Assembly (NCBI RefSeq): GCF_003815775.1 | Contig: NZ_CP033926.1 | Location: 310,001-374,000, forward strand | Direction of reading: 5' to 3' | Source: Chryseobacterium joostei | GTDB lineage: Bacteria > Bacteroidota > Bacteroidia > Flavobacteriales > Weeksellaceae | DNA length: 64,000 nucleotides | In this document: positions 15,811-24,741 of the stretch, piece after piece | How the letters are laid out: the number at the start of each line of letters is the position of its first letter | Numbering within the stretch: position 1 is the first letter of the stretch | Notes under the pieces: model-generated | Database searches by the model: none | What the model saw: the letters and a program-made list of their open reading frames with translations, nothing else | What the model was told of the DNA's origin: nothing | Made by a program: the position numbers and the translations under genes

Positions 15811-17964
15811 ATGAAGAAAAAACTACTAACAATTGGGATGTTGGCTTTACTTGCTGGTACTACCATTCAGGCACAGACTTTTATCTTTAATAAGAATGCA
15901 TCTTGGAGCTATAAAGACAACAACCAGGCACAACCCGATGACTGGAAGTCTAAAACGTATGATATTTCAACCTGGGCGGTTGGAAACGGACCTTTAGGAT
16001 ACGGAGATCCTGTAACTACTACCATTGCTTCAAGCCTTACTACAGCTTATTTTGCTAAAGATATTACGGTAGATCTGGCAACGCTTTCAGATAATGTGGA
16101 GCTTGGTGTAATGAGAGATGATGGTATTGTAGTTTATCTTAACGGAGAAGAAGTGGTAAGAGATAATATGCCTGCAGGTACCATTACTTTCAACACTTTC
16201 TCCAGTACAATAATTGATGGGGCTGCAGAGAGTGTTTATAATATCTTCTCTATTCCAAAATCAAAATTTGTAAACGGAGTCAACAGAATCTCTATTGAAT
16301 TACATAACAGAAGTGTTACAAGTTCTGACCTTAGAATTGATGCTTACCTGAAAACCACAACCAATACAACAACACCTGTTGTATGCAATGGTTCTCATAT
16401 CAGCTGTTTTACATCTATTGTTCCCACAGCACAAACCAATAAACTTATCATTCCTGCAGAACACAAGTACCAACTTATTTTAAAAGAAGGGGATAGCTAT
16501 ACTGAAGGGGGTGGATTAGTAGGAGGACAAAATGACTTTACAGCTTATGTTGCCAGATCAGGAAGCAGTACAAACGGATTCCTTTCTGTAAACCATGAAA
16601 CAAATCCGGGTGGTGTTACTATGGCTGAGGTTAACTATAATGCAGCTACAAAACTTTGGCAGCTAACAAAATCAAGAGCGGTAAGTTTTTCAGATCCTAG
16701 CTTGGTGCAGACTATCAGAAACTGTTCTGGAGGAATTACTCCTTGGGGAACTGTAATTACAGCAGAAGAATCTGTTACATCTAATGATACCAACGGAGAC
16801 GGTTACAAGGATTATGGATGGCTTGTAGAAATTGACCCTGCAACAGCACAGGTTATTTCTAAAAATGCAAACGGTTCCAAAGGAAAACTTTGGCAGATGG
16901 GAATCATGAACCATGAAAACGTGGTGATTAACAATGCCGGAACTATAGCATACTACGGTGAAGATGGTGGAACTCACATGGTGTATAAATATGTAATGGA
17001 TACCCCGAATAACCTTTCTTCAGGAAACCTTTATGTATTGAAATTAGATCAAGGGTTAACTACAGCAGGGGATCCGGTAGGTACCACAGCAACATGGATT
17101 CCGGTTCCGAATAAAGAGCAGGCAGACCAAAACAATACAGCAAACCTTGCCTTTTCTTTGGGAGGTACTAAATTTAATGGAGTAGAAGACGTAGACATCA
17201 GCCCGTTAGATGGCAGAATCTATTTTACAGCAAAAGGATTAGATAGAGTATATCGTTTACAGGATAACGGAACAACGGCTTCACAAGTAGAAACATTTGT
17301 AGGTGGTGGATCTACAGTATATTCATTCAATACAGCTCAGGGAACGAAGTCTGAAGCTTGGGGAGATGGAAATGACAACCTTACCTTTGATGAACTAGGA
17401 AACCTTTGGGTACTTCAGGATGGAGGTAAAAACTACATCTGGGTAATTGCTCCAGATCATACTCAGGCCAATCCAAAAGTAAGACTATTTGCTTCTATGC
17501 CGGCAGGATCTGAACCTACTGGATTAACTTTTACGCCAGATCATAAATTCGGATTCTTCTCAATCCAGCATCCGGATTCTACAATCTCTACAGACGTTGA
17601 TGCAACAGGAAATGCGATTGATTATAGAGGAAAGTCTGCAACCATTGTTATTGCACTTAAAGAAAACTTAGGAATCGAAGGAGGTTTAGGAACCATCGAA
17701 ACCAAAAACACTGAAAATACAGTAACCGTAGCACCAAACCCTACTTCAGGTATTGTAAAAATCAATTCACCAAAAGGTCTGAAAGATATTTCAGTAACCG
17801 CTTACAGTATGGATGGTAAAATTGTTTATACGAAGAAATTCAACGGAACAAACAAGGGATTAGACCTTGATTTTACACAGCAGCTGGAAAGTTCTCGTGT
17901 TTTAATTTTAAATATTGAAGCAGAAGGAGGTTTCCAAAAAACGGTGAAACTTTTAAAGAAGTAA
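15811..17964 (+). CDS. PhoX-type alkaline phosphatase-like protein with T9SS sorting domain
   Basis: A 717-residue secreted protein with a signal peptide ending near TIQAQ. Residues about 20-180 form a beta-sandwich (ELGVMRDDGIVVYLNGEEV) seen in other Bacteroidota surface proteins. Residues about 205-620 match the PhoX/DUF839 beta-propeller: FLSVNHETNPGG, TPWGTVITAEES, MNHENVVINNAGTIAYYGED, FNGVEDVDISPLDGRIYFTAKG and DELGNLWVLQDGG supply the iron/calcium cluster ligands of PhoX. An NDTNGDGYKDYG loop looks calcium-binding. The last ~75 residues (VAPNPTSGIVKI to KTVKLLKK) are a type A T9SS sorting domain, so it is exported to the surface or medium. It probably frees phosphate from organic esters. 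The neighbouring peroxidase may be co-regulated. Confidence 0.85.
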   Translation: MKKKLLTIGMLALLAGTTIQAQTFIFNKNASWSYKDNNQAQPDDWKSKTYDISTWAVGNGPLGYGDPVTTTIASSLTTAYFAKDITVDLATLSDNVELGVMRDDGIVVYLNGEEVVRDNMPAGTITFNTFSSTIIDGAAESVYNIFSIPKSKFVNGVNRISIELHNRSVTSSDLRIDAYLKTTTNTTTPVVCNGSHISCFTSIVPTAQTNKLIIPAEHKYQLILKEGDSYTEGGGLVGGQNDFTAYVARSGSSTNGFLSVNHETNPGGVTMAEVNYNAATKLWQLTKSRAVSFSDPSLVQTIRNCSGGITPWGTVITAEESVTSNDTNGDGYKDYGWLVEIDPATAQVISKNANGSKGKLWQMGIMNHENVVINNAGTIAYYGEDGGTHMVYKYVMDTPNNLSSGNLYVLKLDQGLTTAGDPVGTTATWIPVPNKEQADQNNTANLAFSLGGTKFNGVEDVDISPLDGRIYFTAKGLDRVYRLQDNGTTASQVETFVGGGSTVYSFNTAQGTKSEAWGDGNDNLTFDELGNLWVLQDGGKNYIWVIAPDHTQANPKVRLFASMPAGSEPTGLTFTPDHKFGFFSIQHPDSTISTDVDATGNAIDYRGKSATIVIALKENLGIEGGLGTIETKNTENTVTVAPNPTSGIVKINSPKGLKDISVTAYSMDGKIVYTKKFNGTNKGLDLDFTQQLESSRVLILNIEAEGGFQKTVKLLKK

Positions 17965-17980
17965 ATTATTAATAATTCCT

Positions 17981-18015
17981 GTCTGCCGATACCTTTTATT
18001 GTCGGCAGACATTTT
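17981..18015 (+). terminator. Terminator of the PhoX-like gene
   Basis: Nine-bp stem (17981-17989 with 18002-18010) with a T-rich tail. The following gene starts only 7 bp after it. Confidence 0.75.
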
Positions 18016-18021
18016 CTGTTT

Positions 18022-18921
18022 ATGAAAAAGCTATTCCTACTTATTTCCATCTTGTCACTTTCTCAGGTTCATGCTCAGATTGATCCTGTTAAGTATCCTA
18101 CATTCACCAATATTGATGATGCCCTGAAAAGTGAAAAAACAGTTTACAGTATGAGCTTTAGAGAAAAAGGATTGTTCAATCTTCCGCCTCAGCTTGTAAA
18201 ACTGGATTCTATTTTCTTTTTAAATATCATGGCCAATAAACTGGAAAAAATGGATCAGGAACTATTTGCATTAAAAGAGCTTGAGATTTTAAATGTGAAT
18301 GAAAACAGCATTAAGTACATTCCTGATGAAATAAGCCAACTTGGGAAATTGACCACATTCTCAATGAACCTGAATAGCTTAACCAGCATTAATCCCAATA
18401 TTGCAAAACTTCAGAAGCTAAAAGTTGTTCATTTTGATGCCAATAACCTGAATGTTTTTCCCGAAGCCCTTATGGAAATCCCTGCCTTGGAAGAAATCAA
18501 TCTTCAGGGAAACCAGATCAGTTTTATTGCCGATAGACTTGATCACATCAAAAACCTGAAATTCCTAAATCTTGCGGATAATCAGATTAATGATATGGGA
18601 AATCTTTCTTTTCCTAAAAATCTAAAATATCTTGAACTGCAGCAAAATGCAATAGTTAAACTTCCGGAAAACCTTTTTAAAGCTCAGGAACTTGAATTTT
18701 TGAATGTAAGTGGTAATAATATCACAGAAATTTCATCCCGAATAAAAGGACTAAAGAAGATGGTGAGTATGAATTTAGCCAATAATAATATAAAAGAAAT
18801 TCCTGTAGAAATCAGTCAGCTTAAAAAATTAAAAACCTTGATTCTTACAGGAAATCCTATGGAAAAATCTAAAATTGAAAAACTTAAAACCTTACTGCCG
18901 GAAACCCAGGTTTATTTCTAA
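18022..18921 (+). CDS. Exported leucine-rich-repeat protein
   Basis: A 299-residue protein with a signal peptide ending near VHAQ. From about residue 55 to the end it holds some ten leucine-rich repeats of about 22-24 residues with the pattern L-x-x-L-x-x-L-x-L-x-x-N-x-I/L, for example LEEINLQGNQISFIADRLDHI and LKFLNLADNQINDM. No T9SS tail and no lipobox are seen, so it is probably periplasmic. Such repeats mediate protein contacts; the partner is not known. It is only 57 bp from the PhoX-like gene but separated by a hairpin, and convergent with the SUI1 gene 2 bp away. Confidence 0.8.
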   Translation: MKKLFLLISILSLSQVHAQIDPVKYPTFTNIDDALKSEKTVYSMSFREKGLFNLPPQLVKLDSIFFLNIMANKLEKMDQELFALKELEILNVNENSIKYIPDEISQLGKLTTFSMNLNSLTSINPNIAKLQKLKVVHFDANNLNVFPEALMEIPALEEINLQGNQISFIADRLDHIKNLKFLNLADNQINDMGNLSFPKNLKYLELQQNAIVKLPENLFKAQELEFLNVSGNNITEISSRIKGLKKMVSMNLANNNIKEIPVEISQLKKLKTLILTGNPMEKSKIEKLKTLLPETQVYF

Positions 18922-18923
18922 AC

Positions 18924-19247
18924 CTATCCGCCAACACGTTTGGTTTTATAGCCCATATCTTTAAGGATAGTCATTATTTTATCACGGTTGTCCCCTTGAA
19001 TGATAATCGTTCCATCTTTCTCAGAACCGCCTATTCCTAAGGTGGTTTTTATTTTCTTAGAGATCTTTTTAAGCTCATCCTCACTGCCTTCCCATCCTTC
19101 AATAATGGTTACAGGCTTTCCATTTCTGCCTTTTTTCTCAAACTTGCATACCAAGGCATCCTTTTGCTTGAATTCTTCCTCGGGCATTTCAAAATCCTGC
19201 TCTTCGTGTGCAGGAAAAAGATTCTTCAGTTGGTCACGTAAATCCAT
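18924..19247 (-). CDS. SUI1/eIF1-family translation initiation factor homologue (YciH-like)
   Basis: A 107-residue protein whose C-terminal ~75 residues are the SUI1 fold: VTIIEGWEGSEDELKKISKKIKT, then TLGIGGSEKDGTIIIQGDNRDKI, and a basic end YKTKRVGG. YciH and its eukaryotic relative eIF1 bind the small ribosomal subunit near the P site and affect start selection. The N-terminus is acidic and probably flexible. The gene is convergent with the LRR gene (2 bp apart). Its -7 promoter box lies only four bases before the start codon, so its mRNA may be leaderless, an interesting feature for a gene of this function. Confidence 0.92.
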   Translation of the reverse strand: MDLRDQLKNLFPAHEEQDFEMPEEEFKQKDALVCKFEKKGRNGKPVTIIEGWEGSEDELKKISKKIKTTLGIGGSEKDGTIIIQGDNRDKIMTILKDMGYKTKRVGG

Positions 19248-19251
19248 AAGA

Positions 19252-19259
19252 CAAAATTA
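19252..19259 (-). promoter_or_regulatory. -7 promoter element immediately before the SUI1 gene
   Basis: Minus strand reads TAATTTTG, then four bases, then the ATG at 19247. If transcription starts the usual 5-7 bases after this box, the transcript begins at or inside the start codon. Confidence 0.5.
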
Positions 19260-19398
19260 AAAAGATTTTACGAATTTATAGAGGGAAATCTTTATGAAAT
19301 TTAGAGGTTTTTTCAAAGATGAGGTTTGTAAATCCTTTTTAGGAAAAGATGTTGAAGTTTTTTATATTTTTGGGCTTATTATAACCTTAAAAACTCAT

Positions 19399-20340
19399 AT
19401 GAAAATCAATCATGCTCTTGCTGTTTTGCTTCTGACTTTTGGGATAACCAACGCCCAAACAGGTTTTTCCAGTGATCCTTTAAACGCTGTTTTTGAAACA
19501 AAGGATGCCAATAACTTCTGGAAGGCATTCGATAAAATGGAAACCTCAAAGCAAAATCCTTTTGTAGATTATATGAAGGATGGTTCTGCCGGAGTAAAAG
19601 GCTTTACGAACAACAGGATTATCAATGCCGATTCATTGTATACAATGGTAAAAAAGAGGAAAGAAGACTATCTTAAGAGTCGTAATGTTCTGGCCGGAAT
19701 CAATCAAAAAGAAAAAAGAGTCAGAGCTATTTATACGGCATTGAAGTATTGGTACCCTGAAGCTAAATTTCCACCCGTATATTTTGTATATGGAAGATTC
19801 AATTCAGGAGGAACCGTTTCTAAGGACGGAATTATCATCGGAACAGAAAAACTGAACAATCTGGATGGTATTGTATCCCTTATTGCCCATGAATTGATCC
19901 ATTATCAACAAGATAATAAAGGAAAGGATATCTTAATTAAATATGCTATAAAGGAAGGAAGCGCAGATTTTATCAGTGAACTGATCTCCGGAGAAACGAT
20001 TAATACCAGTACACATTATTATCAGTACGGTGAGGCTCATTCAGATAAATTATATAGAGAATTTGTGACCGCACTAAAAACGGCAGATTCTACAGACTGG
20101 CTTTATGGAACAAGTAAAAAAGATGATCGTCCCAATGACCTTGGATATTGGATGGGGTATAAGATTACAGAAGCCTATTTCAATAAACAGACCGATAAGC
20201 ACAAAGCAATCCATGATATTCTAAATATCACCGATCCTTTGATGTTCCTAAAGGAAAGTGGCTTTTTGGATCAGTATATCAGAGAGTATACAAAGAAGAA
20301 TAATATGAAATTTGATGACTTTTTTAAAGAATATTCATAA
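19399..20340 (+). CDS. Exported zinc metalloprotease-like protein, DUF2268-type
   Basis: A 313-residue protein with a signal peptide MKINHALAVLLLTFGITNAQ. The centre has HELIH (His164, Glu165, His168), the HExxH motif of zinc proteases, preceded by LDGIVSLIA and followed by YAIKEGSADFISELI, whose Glu is a likely third ligand. The C-terminal part (DDRPNDLGYWMGYKITEAYFNK) matches the predicted DUF2268/gliding-motility GldB-like peptidase group. An open frame begins at 19294, but its first 35 residues are not signal-like and cover the promoter, so ATG 19399 is chosen. A peptidase role is inferred from the motif; substrate unknown. It stands alone. Confidence 0.78.
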   Translation: MKINHALAVLLLTFGITNAQTGFSSDPLNAVFETKDANNFWKAFDKMETSKQNPFVDYMKDGSAGVKGFTNNRIINADSLYTMVKKRKEDYLKSRNVLAGINQKEKRVRAIYTALKYWYPEAKFPPVYFVYGRFNSGGTVSKDGIIIGTEKLNNLDGIVSLIAHELIHYQQDNKGKDILIKYAIKEGSADFISELISGETINTSTHYYQYGEAHSDKLYREFVTALKTADSTDWLYGTSKKDDRPNDLGYWMGYKITEAYFNKQTDKHKAIHDILNITDPLMFLKESGFLDQYIREYTKKNNMKFDDFFKEYS

Positions 20341-20344
20341 GTGA

Positions 20345-20430
20345 TGATATAAGATCTGCTCAATCTGTTTAATCTGCGAGAAAATACATTAAATCCTCTC
20401 GCAGACTGTGCAAATGATGCAGATTTTTTG
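20345..20430. repeat. Intergenic inverted-repeat element, TCTGCGAGA type
   Basis: TCTGCGAGA at 20373-20381 pairs with TCTCGCAGA at 20397-20405, flanked by further AATCTG/CAGATT pieces. This has the look of a short dispersed palindromic element found between genes in Chryseobacterium; it may also end the peptidase transcript. The rest of the 307-base gap 20341-20647 shows only a promoter. Confidence 0.5.
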
Positions 20431-20620
20431 TAACGTCATACTAAAGAAAACATAAATGATAAGTTTACTCTATAGAGTTTCATCATCAGAGCCACTTAAT
20501 ATATAAGATCATACAATCAAATATTTTATAGAATTCTATTTTATAAGAGGTTTATGATGTTGATTATGAGGTGTAGATGAAATTAAGGATTTCAAATTCT
20601 TCTATTCATCGGAAATTAGG

Positions 20621-20628
20621 TAAATTTG
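20621..20628 (+). promoter_or_regulatory. -7 promoter element of gpmI
   Basis: TAAATTTG, 19 bp before the gpmI start codon; no clear -33 TTG. Confidence 0.5.
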
Positions 20629-20647
20629 TATACTAAAGTTTTACAAA

Positions 20648-22189
20648 ATGTCAAAAAAAGCAATATTAGCAATTCTTGACGGATGGGGATTGGGAACAAA
20701 CCCGGACGTTTCTGCCATAGACAAAGCAAACACACCATTCATAGACAGCTGTTACAAAAAATTTCCACACACCACACTTGAAGCAAGTGGTTTGGCTGTT
20801 GGACTTCCTGCAGGACAAATGGGGAATTCTGAAGTAGGACACATGAACCTTGGAGCCGGAAGGGTAGTTTATCAAAATCTGGTAAAACTGAACATGGCCG
20901 TTGAAAACGGAACCCTTGGTCAGGAGAAAGTCATTCAGGATGCTTTTGAATACGCTAAAAAAGAAAATAAAAAAGTACATTTCATCGGATTGGTATCCAA
21001 TGGAGGAGTACACTCACATATCAATCACCTAAAAGGATTATTAACTGCTGCAAAGGAATTCGGCTTGAATGACAATGTCTTTGTACATGCATTTACAGAC
21101 GGAAGAGACTGTGATCCGCATTCAGGATTAGGATTCATTGAAGAACTTCAAAACCATATGGAGGCCACCACAGGAAAACTGGCAACTGTGGTAGGAAGAT
21201 ACTTCGCAATGGACAGAGATAAAAGATGGGAGCGTGTGAAATTAGCCTATGACGCCCTTGTGGAGGGAGTAGGATTTGAAACAACAGACGCGTTAGCTGC
21301 GATTAAGGATTCTTACGAAAATAATGTAACCGACGAGTTTCTTAAACCAATTATCCTGGTTAATACCACTGAAACAGGAAATGTTGTTCCGGTAGCAAAA
21401 ATCATAGACAATGATGTGGTAATAAGCTTCAACTTCCGTACAGACAGAGGTAGAGAAATTACAGAAGTTCTTTCTCAAAAGGATTTTCCGGAATATTCTA
21501 TGAAGAAATTAAACCTTTATTATGTTACGTTGACTAACTATGATAAGACCTACCAAAATGTTCAGGTTGTTTTCGACGAAAATGTTTTAGAGGAGACTAT
21601 GGGTGAAGTTCTTGAGAAAAACAACAGAACTCAGATCAGAATTGCTGAAACAGAGAAATATCCACATGTTACTTTCTTCTTTTCAGGAGGAAGAGAGGAA
21701 GAATTCAAAGGAGAAAAAAGACTATTATGTCCAAGCCCTAAGGATGTTCCTACCTACGATTTAAAACCGGAAATGTCAGCATATGATATCACAAATGCCA
21801 TTGTACCAGAATTGGAGCAAGGTACAGCTGATTTTGTCTGCCTGAACTTTGCCAATACAGATATGGTAGGCCATACAGGTGTTTTTGAAGCAGCGGTAAA
21901 AGCAGCAGAAACTGTAGATCAATGCATCGAAAAAGTAGCAACTGCCGCCTATGAAAACGGATATGCGGTATTCATTTTGGCCGACCACGGAAATTCCGAT
22001 GTCATGCTAAATCCGGACGGAACTCCTAATACACAGCATTCAACCAATCTGGTCCCTTTTATTGTAATGGATAAAGACAAAACATGGAGCTTAAAGCCAG
22101 GAAAACTGGGTGATGTAGCACCTACAATCCTAAAGGTAATGGGAGTAGAAATACCAAATGCCATGACTGGAGATATTTTAGTTAGCTAA
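20648..22189 (+). CDS. gpmI: 2,3-bisphosphoglycerate-independent phosphoglycerate mutase
   Basis: A 513-residue alkaline-phosphatase-superfamily enzyme that converts 3-phosphoglycerate to 2-phosphoglycerate in glycolysis and gluconeogenesis, using two manganese ions. The N-terminal LAILDGWGLG supplies the first metal ligand, and Ser61 in GQMGNSEVGHMNLG is the phosphorylated catalytic serine. HAFTDGRDCDPHSG, GRYFAMDRDKRWER and the C-terminal NTDMVGHTG and ADHGNSDVM metal-binding motifs are all intact. Length is normal for the family. It is a single cytoplasmic housekeeping gene with its own promoter and terminator. Confidence 0.97.
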   Translation: MSKKAILAILDGWGLGTNPDVSAIDKANTPFIDSCYKKFPHTTLEASGLAVGLPAGQMGNSEVGHMNLGAGRVVYQNLVKLNMAVENGTLGQEKVIQDAFEYAKKENKKVHFIGLVSNGGVHSHINHLKGLLTAAKEFGLNDNVFVHAFTDGRDCDPHSGLGFIEELQNHMEATTGKLATVVGRYFAMDRDKRWERVKLAYDALVEGVGFETTDALAAIKDSYENNVTDEFLKPIILVNTTETGNVVPVAKIIDNDVVISFNFRTDRGREITEVLSQKDFPEYSMKKLNLYYVTLTNYDKTYQNVQVVFDENVLEETMGEVLEKNNRTQIRIAETEKYPHVTFFFSGGREEEFKGEKRLLCPSPKDVPTYDLKPEMSAYDITNAIVPELEQGTADFVCLNFANTDMVGHTGVFEAAVKAAETVDQCIEKVATAAYENGYAVFILADHGNSDVMLNPDGTPNTQHSTNLVPFIVMDKDKTWSLKPGKLGDVAPTILKVMGVEIPNAMTGDILVS

Positions 22190-22205
22190 AATTCAATAAT
22201 AATGT

Positions 22206-22245
22206 TAAAAAAATGCCGTTATAATCATATATCGGCATTTTTTCA
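22206..22245 (+). terminator. Terminator of gpmI
   Basis: Eleven-bp stem (22208-22218 with 22233-22243) including A-run and T-run arms. Confidence 0.85.
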
Positions 22246-22308
22246 TGATTTATGTCAGATAAGGTATGACTTGCATACTTTATTATGCGTTAAATAATAA
22301 ATAAATCA

Positions 22309-22316
22309 TATCTTTG
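22309..22316 (+). promoter_or_regulatory. -7 promoter element of the desaturase gene
   Basis: TATCTTTG, 23 bp before the start codon of the acyl-ACP desaturase gene. Confidence 0.55.
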
Positions 22317-22339
22317 TTAATTAAAAACTGAATAGTAAA

Positions 22340-23317
22340 ATGTATCAAAAGCTTGTTAGGAAAGAAGTAATGGGAATATTGGAAAAGGAAGTAGGTTCTT
22401 TTCTTGATAAATTTTTAACGCCAATTGAAAAGATATGGCAGCCTTCTGATTACCTGCCAGATCCTTCAAGCGATGATTTTAAACACGATTTAGAAGAGAT
22501 TCAGACTTTTGCCCGTGAGATGCCGTATGATTTGTTTGTAACATTAATCGGCGACTGTATTACTGAAGAAGCCCTACCATCTTATGAGTCTTGGCTAATG
22601 GGAGTGGATGGAGTAAATCAGGAACAAAAAGTAGGCTGGGCAAACTGGGTGAGAGCCTGGACAGCTGAAGAAAACAGACATGGAGACTTATTAAACAAGT
22701 ATCTATATCTGTGTGGAAGAGTGAACATGAGAGAAGTTGAGATCACTACTCAATATCTTATTAATGATGGCTTCGACCTGGGTACAAGTATGGATCCGTA
22801 CAGAAACTTCATTTATACAAGTTTCCAGGAAACAGCAACCAATATCTCTCACAGAAGAGTAGGAACATTGGCTAAACAGTCCGGAAACGGAAAATTAGCT
22901 AAAATGTGCGGAGTGATTGCAGCTGATGAAGCAAGACACGCTAAAGCTTACAAGCATTTCGTAGCTAAAATCCTTGAAATAGACCCATCAGAAATGATTC
23001 TTGCGTTTGAAGACATGATGCGTAAGAAGATTGTAATGCCGGCTCACCTGATGAGACAATCAGGACAGAAAGCTGGAGAACTGTGGGGGCATTTCTCAGA
23101 TGCTGCACAAAGATGTATGGTATACACCGGTCATGATTATATTAATATTATGAAAGATCTTCTTGATGAATGGAAGATTGAACACGTAAAAGGCCTTACA
23201 GAAAAAGCAGAAAAAGCTCAGGAATACCTGATGAAGCTTCCTGCAAGACTACAGAAGATCACAGACAGAGTTTCAACACCTGATCTTCAGTTCCAGTTTA
23301 ACTGGGTAAAGAGCTAG
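22340..23317 (+). CDS. Acyl-[acyl-carrier-protein] desaturase (ferritin-like di-iron)
   Basis: A 325-residue soluble di-iron desaturase of the stearoyl-ACP delta-9 type, which inserts a double bond into acyl-ACP with oxygen and reduced ferredoxin to adjust membrane fluidity. The two iron-binding helical motifs are EENRH at residues 110-114 and DEARH near 195-199, with TEEALPSYE earlier supplying another Glu. The length is a little below the plant enzymes because there is no transit peptide. It sits alone between two terminators. The combination with FabI elsewhere in the window is ordinary for a type II fatty acid organism. It is confidently assigned to family, less so to position of the double bond. 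Confidence 0.93.
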   Translation: MYQKLVRKEVMGILEKEVGSFLDKFLTPIEKIWQPSDYLPDPSSDDFKHDLEEIQTFAREMPYDLFVTLIGDCITEEALPSYESWLMGVDGVNQEQKVGWANWVRAWTAEENRHGDLLNKYLYLCGRVNMREVEITTQYLINDGFDLGTSMDPYRNFIYTSFQETATNISHRRVGTLAKQSGNGKLAKMCGVIAADEARHAKAYKHFVAKILEIDPSEMILAFEDMMRKKIVMPAHLMRQSGQKAGELWGHFSDAAQRCMVYTGHDYINIMKDLLDEWKIEHVKGLTEKAEKAQEYLMKLPARLQKITDRVSTPDLQFQFNWVKS

Positions 23318-23352
23318 TAGAACCATATTATTATTTAAATTATAAAACTATT

Positions 23353-23381
23353 GAGTGCCTTTCTTTTTGGCACTCTTTTTT
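23353..23381 (+). terminator. Terminator of the desaturase gene
   Basis: Seven-bp stem GAGTGCC/GGCACTC (23353-23359 with 23369-23375) and a TTTTTT tail. The -33 element of the next gene lies in its 3' half. Confidence 0.8.
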
Positions 23382-23395
23382 ATTTCTTATCTTTG
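23367..23395 (+). promoter_or_regulatory. Promoter of the HAD gene
   Basis: TTG at 23367-23369, 18 bp, TATCTTTG at 23388-23395, start codon 20 bp later. The promoter overlaps the terminator of the upstream gene. Confidence 0.75.
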
Positions 23396-23415
23396 CAAAG
23401 CTAAAAAAGAACAAA

Positions 23416-23847
23416 ATGTTAAATAATAAAAAGATTGCTGTTGACTTTGACGGAACCGTTGTGGATGATGCTTATCCGGCAATTGGTAAACCGAAAATTT
23501 TCGCCTTTGAAACATTAAAAAGGCTTCAGGCAGAAGGCTTCAGACTTATTCTTTGGACATACAGACACGGAAAAACGCTAGATGAAGCAGTAGAATTCTG
23601 CAAAAAGAATGGGATAGAATTTTATGCGGTAAACTCAAGTTTCGAAGGAGAAGTTTTTGATCCTGCCAATCAATCCAGAAAATTGGATGCAGACTGGTTC
23701 ATCGATGATAGAAACATTGGTGGATTCCCGGGATGGGGTGAAATCTATAATATCATTCAGGAAAGAATAGAATTCCGTGTAGAAGGAAAAGAAGTTCTTG
23801 CCTATTCAAAACTTAAAAAAGAAAAGAAAAAAGGTCTTTTCTGGTAA
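23416..23847 (+). CDS. Small HAD-superfamily hydrolase (BT0820-like)
   Basis: A 143-residue minimal HAD phosphatase-fold protein. Motif I is VDFDGTVVDD with nucleophile Asp10 and general acid Asp12, motif II is the Thr in LILWTYR, and motif IV is DADWFIDDRNIGG. There is no large cap domain, as in the Bacteroides BT0820-type group. It resembles small hydrolases that accompany polysaccharide or nucleotide-sugar genes, but here it lies upstream of map and a methyltransferase gene. Substrate is unknown. The gap to map (84 bp) leaves open whether they share a transcript. Confidence 0.8.
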   Translation: MLNNKKIAVDFDGTVVDDAYPAIGKPKIFAFETLKRLQAEGFRLILWTYRHGKTLDEAVEFCKKNGIEFYAVNSSFEGEVFDPANQSRKLDADWFIDDRNIGGFPGWGEIYNIIQERIEFRVEGKEVLAYSKLKKEKKKGLFW

Positions 23848-23931
23848 GAAAAATATAACAATCTAACAGTGTACCAATTCATCAATCAATATTGTTACAC
23901 TGATATATTAATACATTGGTAAATTAATACA

Positions 23932-24741
23932 ATGATTCAATTAAAAACAATAGACGAACTACGTCTGATGAAGGAGAGTGCCCGATTGGTTTCTAAAACA
24001 TTGGGAATGTTGGCAAAGGAAATAAAACCGGGAATTACCACATTATATTTGGATAAACTTGCTCATGATTTTATCAAAGATCATGGTGCTGAACCTGCTT
24101 TCTTAGGATATGGAGGTTTTCCAAACTCCCTGTGTATTTCTCCAAATGAGCAGGTAGTTCATGGTTTCCCAAACAATGAGGTTGTAAAAGAAGGAGATGT
24201 TCTTTCTGTAGACTGTGGCGTTATTCTTAACGGTTTTGTAGGAGATCACGCTTATACCTTCGAGATTGGTGAAGTAAAACCAGAGGTGAAAAAATTATTA
24301 CAGGTTGCTAAAGAATCTCTTTACAAAGGGATTGAGCAATGTATCAGAGGAAAGAGAATCGGGGATATTTCCCATGCTATCCAGGCACATTGTGAAAAGG
24401 AAGGATATGGAGTAGTAAGAGAGCTTGTAGGACATGGTTTAGGAAGAAAAATGCATGAAGATCCACAAGTACCTAATTACGGTAAACAAGGAAGCGGAAA
24501 AGTTATCAAGGACGGTTTGGCAATTGCCATCGAGCCTATGATTAACCTTGGAACTGAAAAGGTGAAATTCCATAGTGATGGCTGGACAGTAACTACTTTG
24601 GATGATCTGCCGTCTGCTCACTTTGAACATGACGTAGCAGTAATCAACGGTAAGCCGGTATTGCTTTCAACATTTGACTATGTATACGAAGCTTTAGGGA
24701 TTGTAAGTGACGAAGAAAAGCCTTTCCAACTGGATTTTTAA
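23932..24741 (+). CDS. map: Methionine aminopeptidase, type I
   Basis: A 269-residue enzyme that removes the initiator methionine from new proteins. The five metal ligands are all in expected motifs: Asp in VDCGV, Asp in GDHAYTF, His in VGHGLG, Glu in AIEPM and Glu in HFEHDVAV. VVHGFPN supplies the active-site His. The final 25 residues extend slightly beyond the E. coli enzyme. No N-terminal zinc-finger extension is present, so it is a type Ia protein. Its stop codon overlaps the start of the next gene in TAATG, so the methyltransferase is translationally coupled to it. Confidence 0.96.
   Translation: MIQLKTIDELRLMKESARLVSKTLGMLAKEIKPGITTLYLDKLAHDFIKDHGAEPAFLGYGGFPNSLCISPNEQVVHGFPNNEVVKEGDVLSVDCGVILNGFVGDHAYTFEIGEVKPEVKKLLQVAKESLYKGIEQCIRGKRIGDISHAIQAHCEKEGYGVVRELVGHGLGRKMHEDPQVPNYGKQGSGKVIKDGLAIAIEPMINLGTEKVKFHSDGWTVTTLDDLPSAHFEHDVAVINGKPVLLSTFDYVYEALGIVSDEEKPFQLDF

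Noticed and set aside
15605..15814. Open frame of 69 codons between the peroxidase and PhoX-like genes
   Set aside because: It starts inside a terminator stem and covers the promoter and TTAACA repeats of the next gene; composition is not protein-like.
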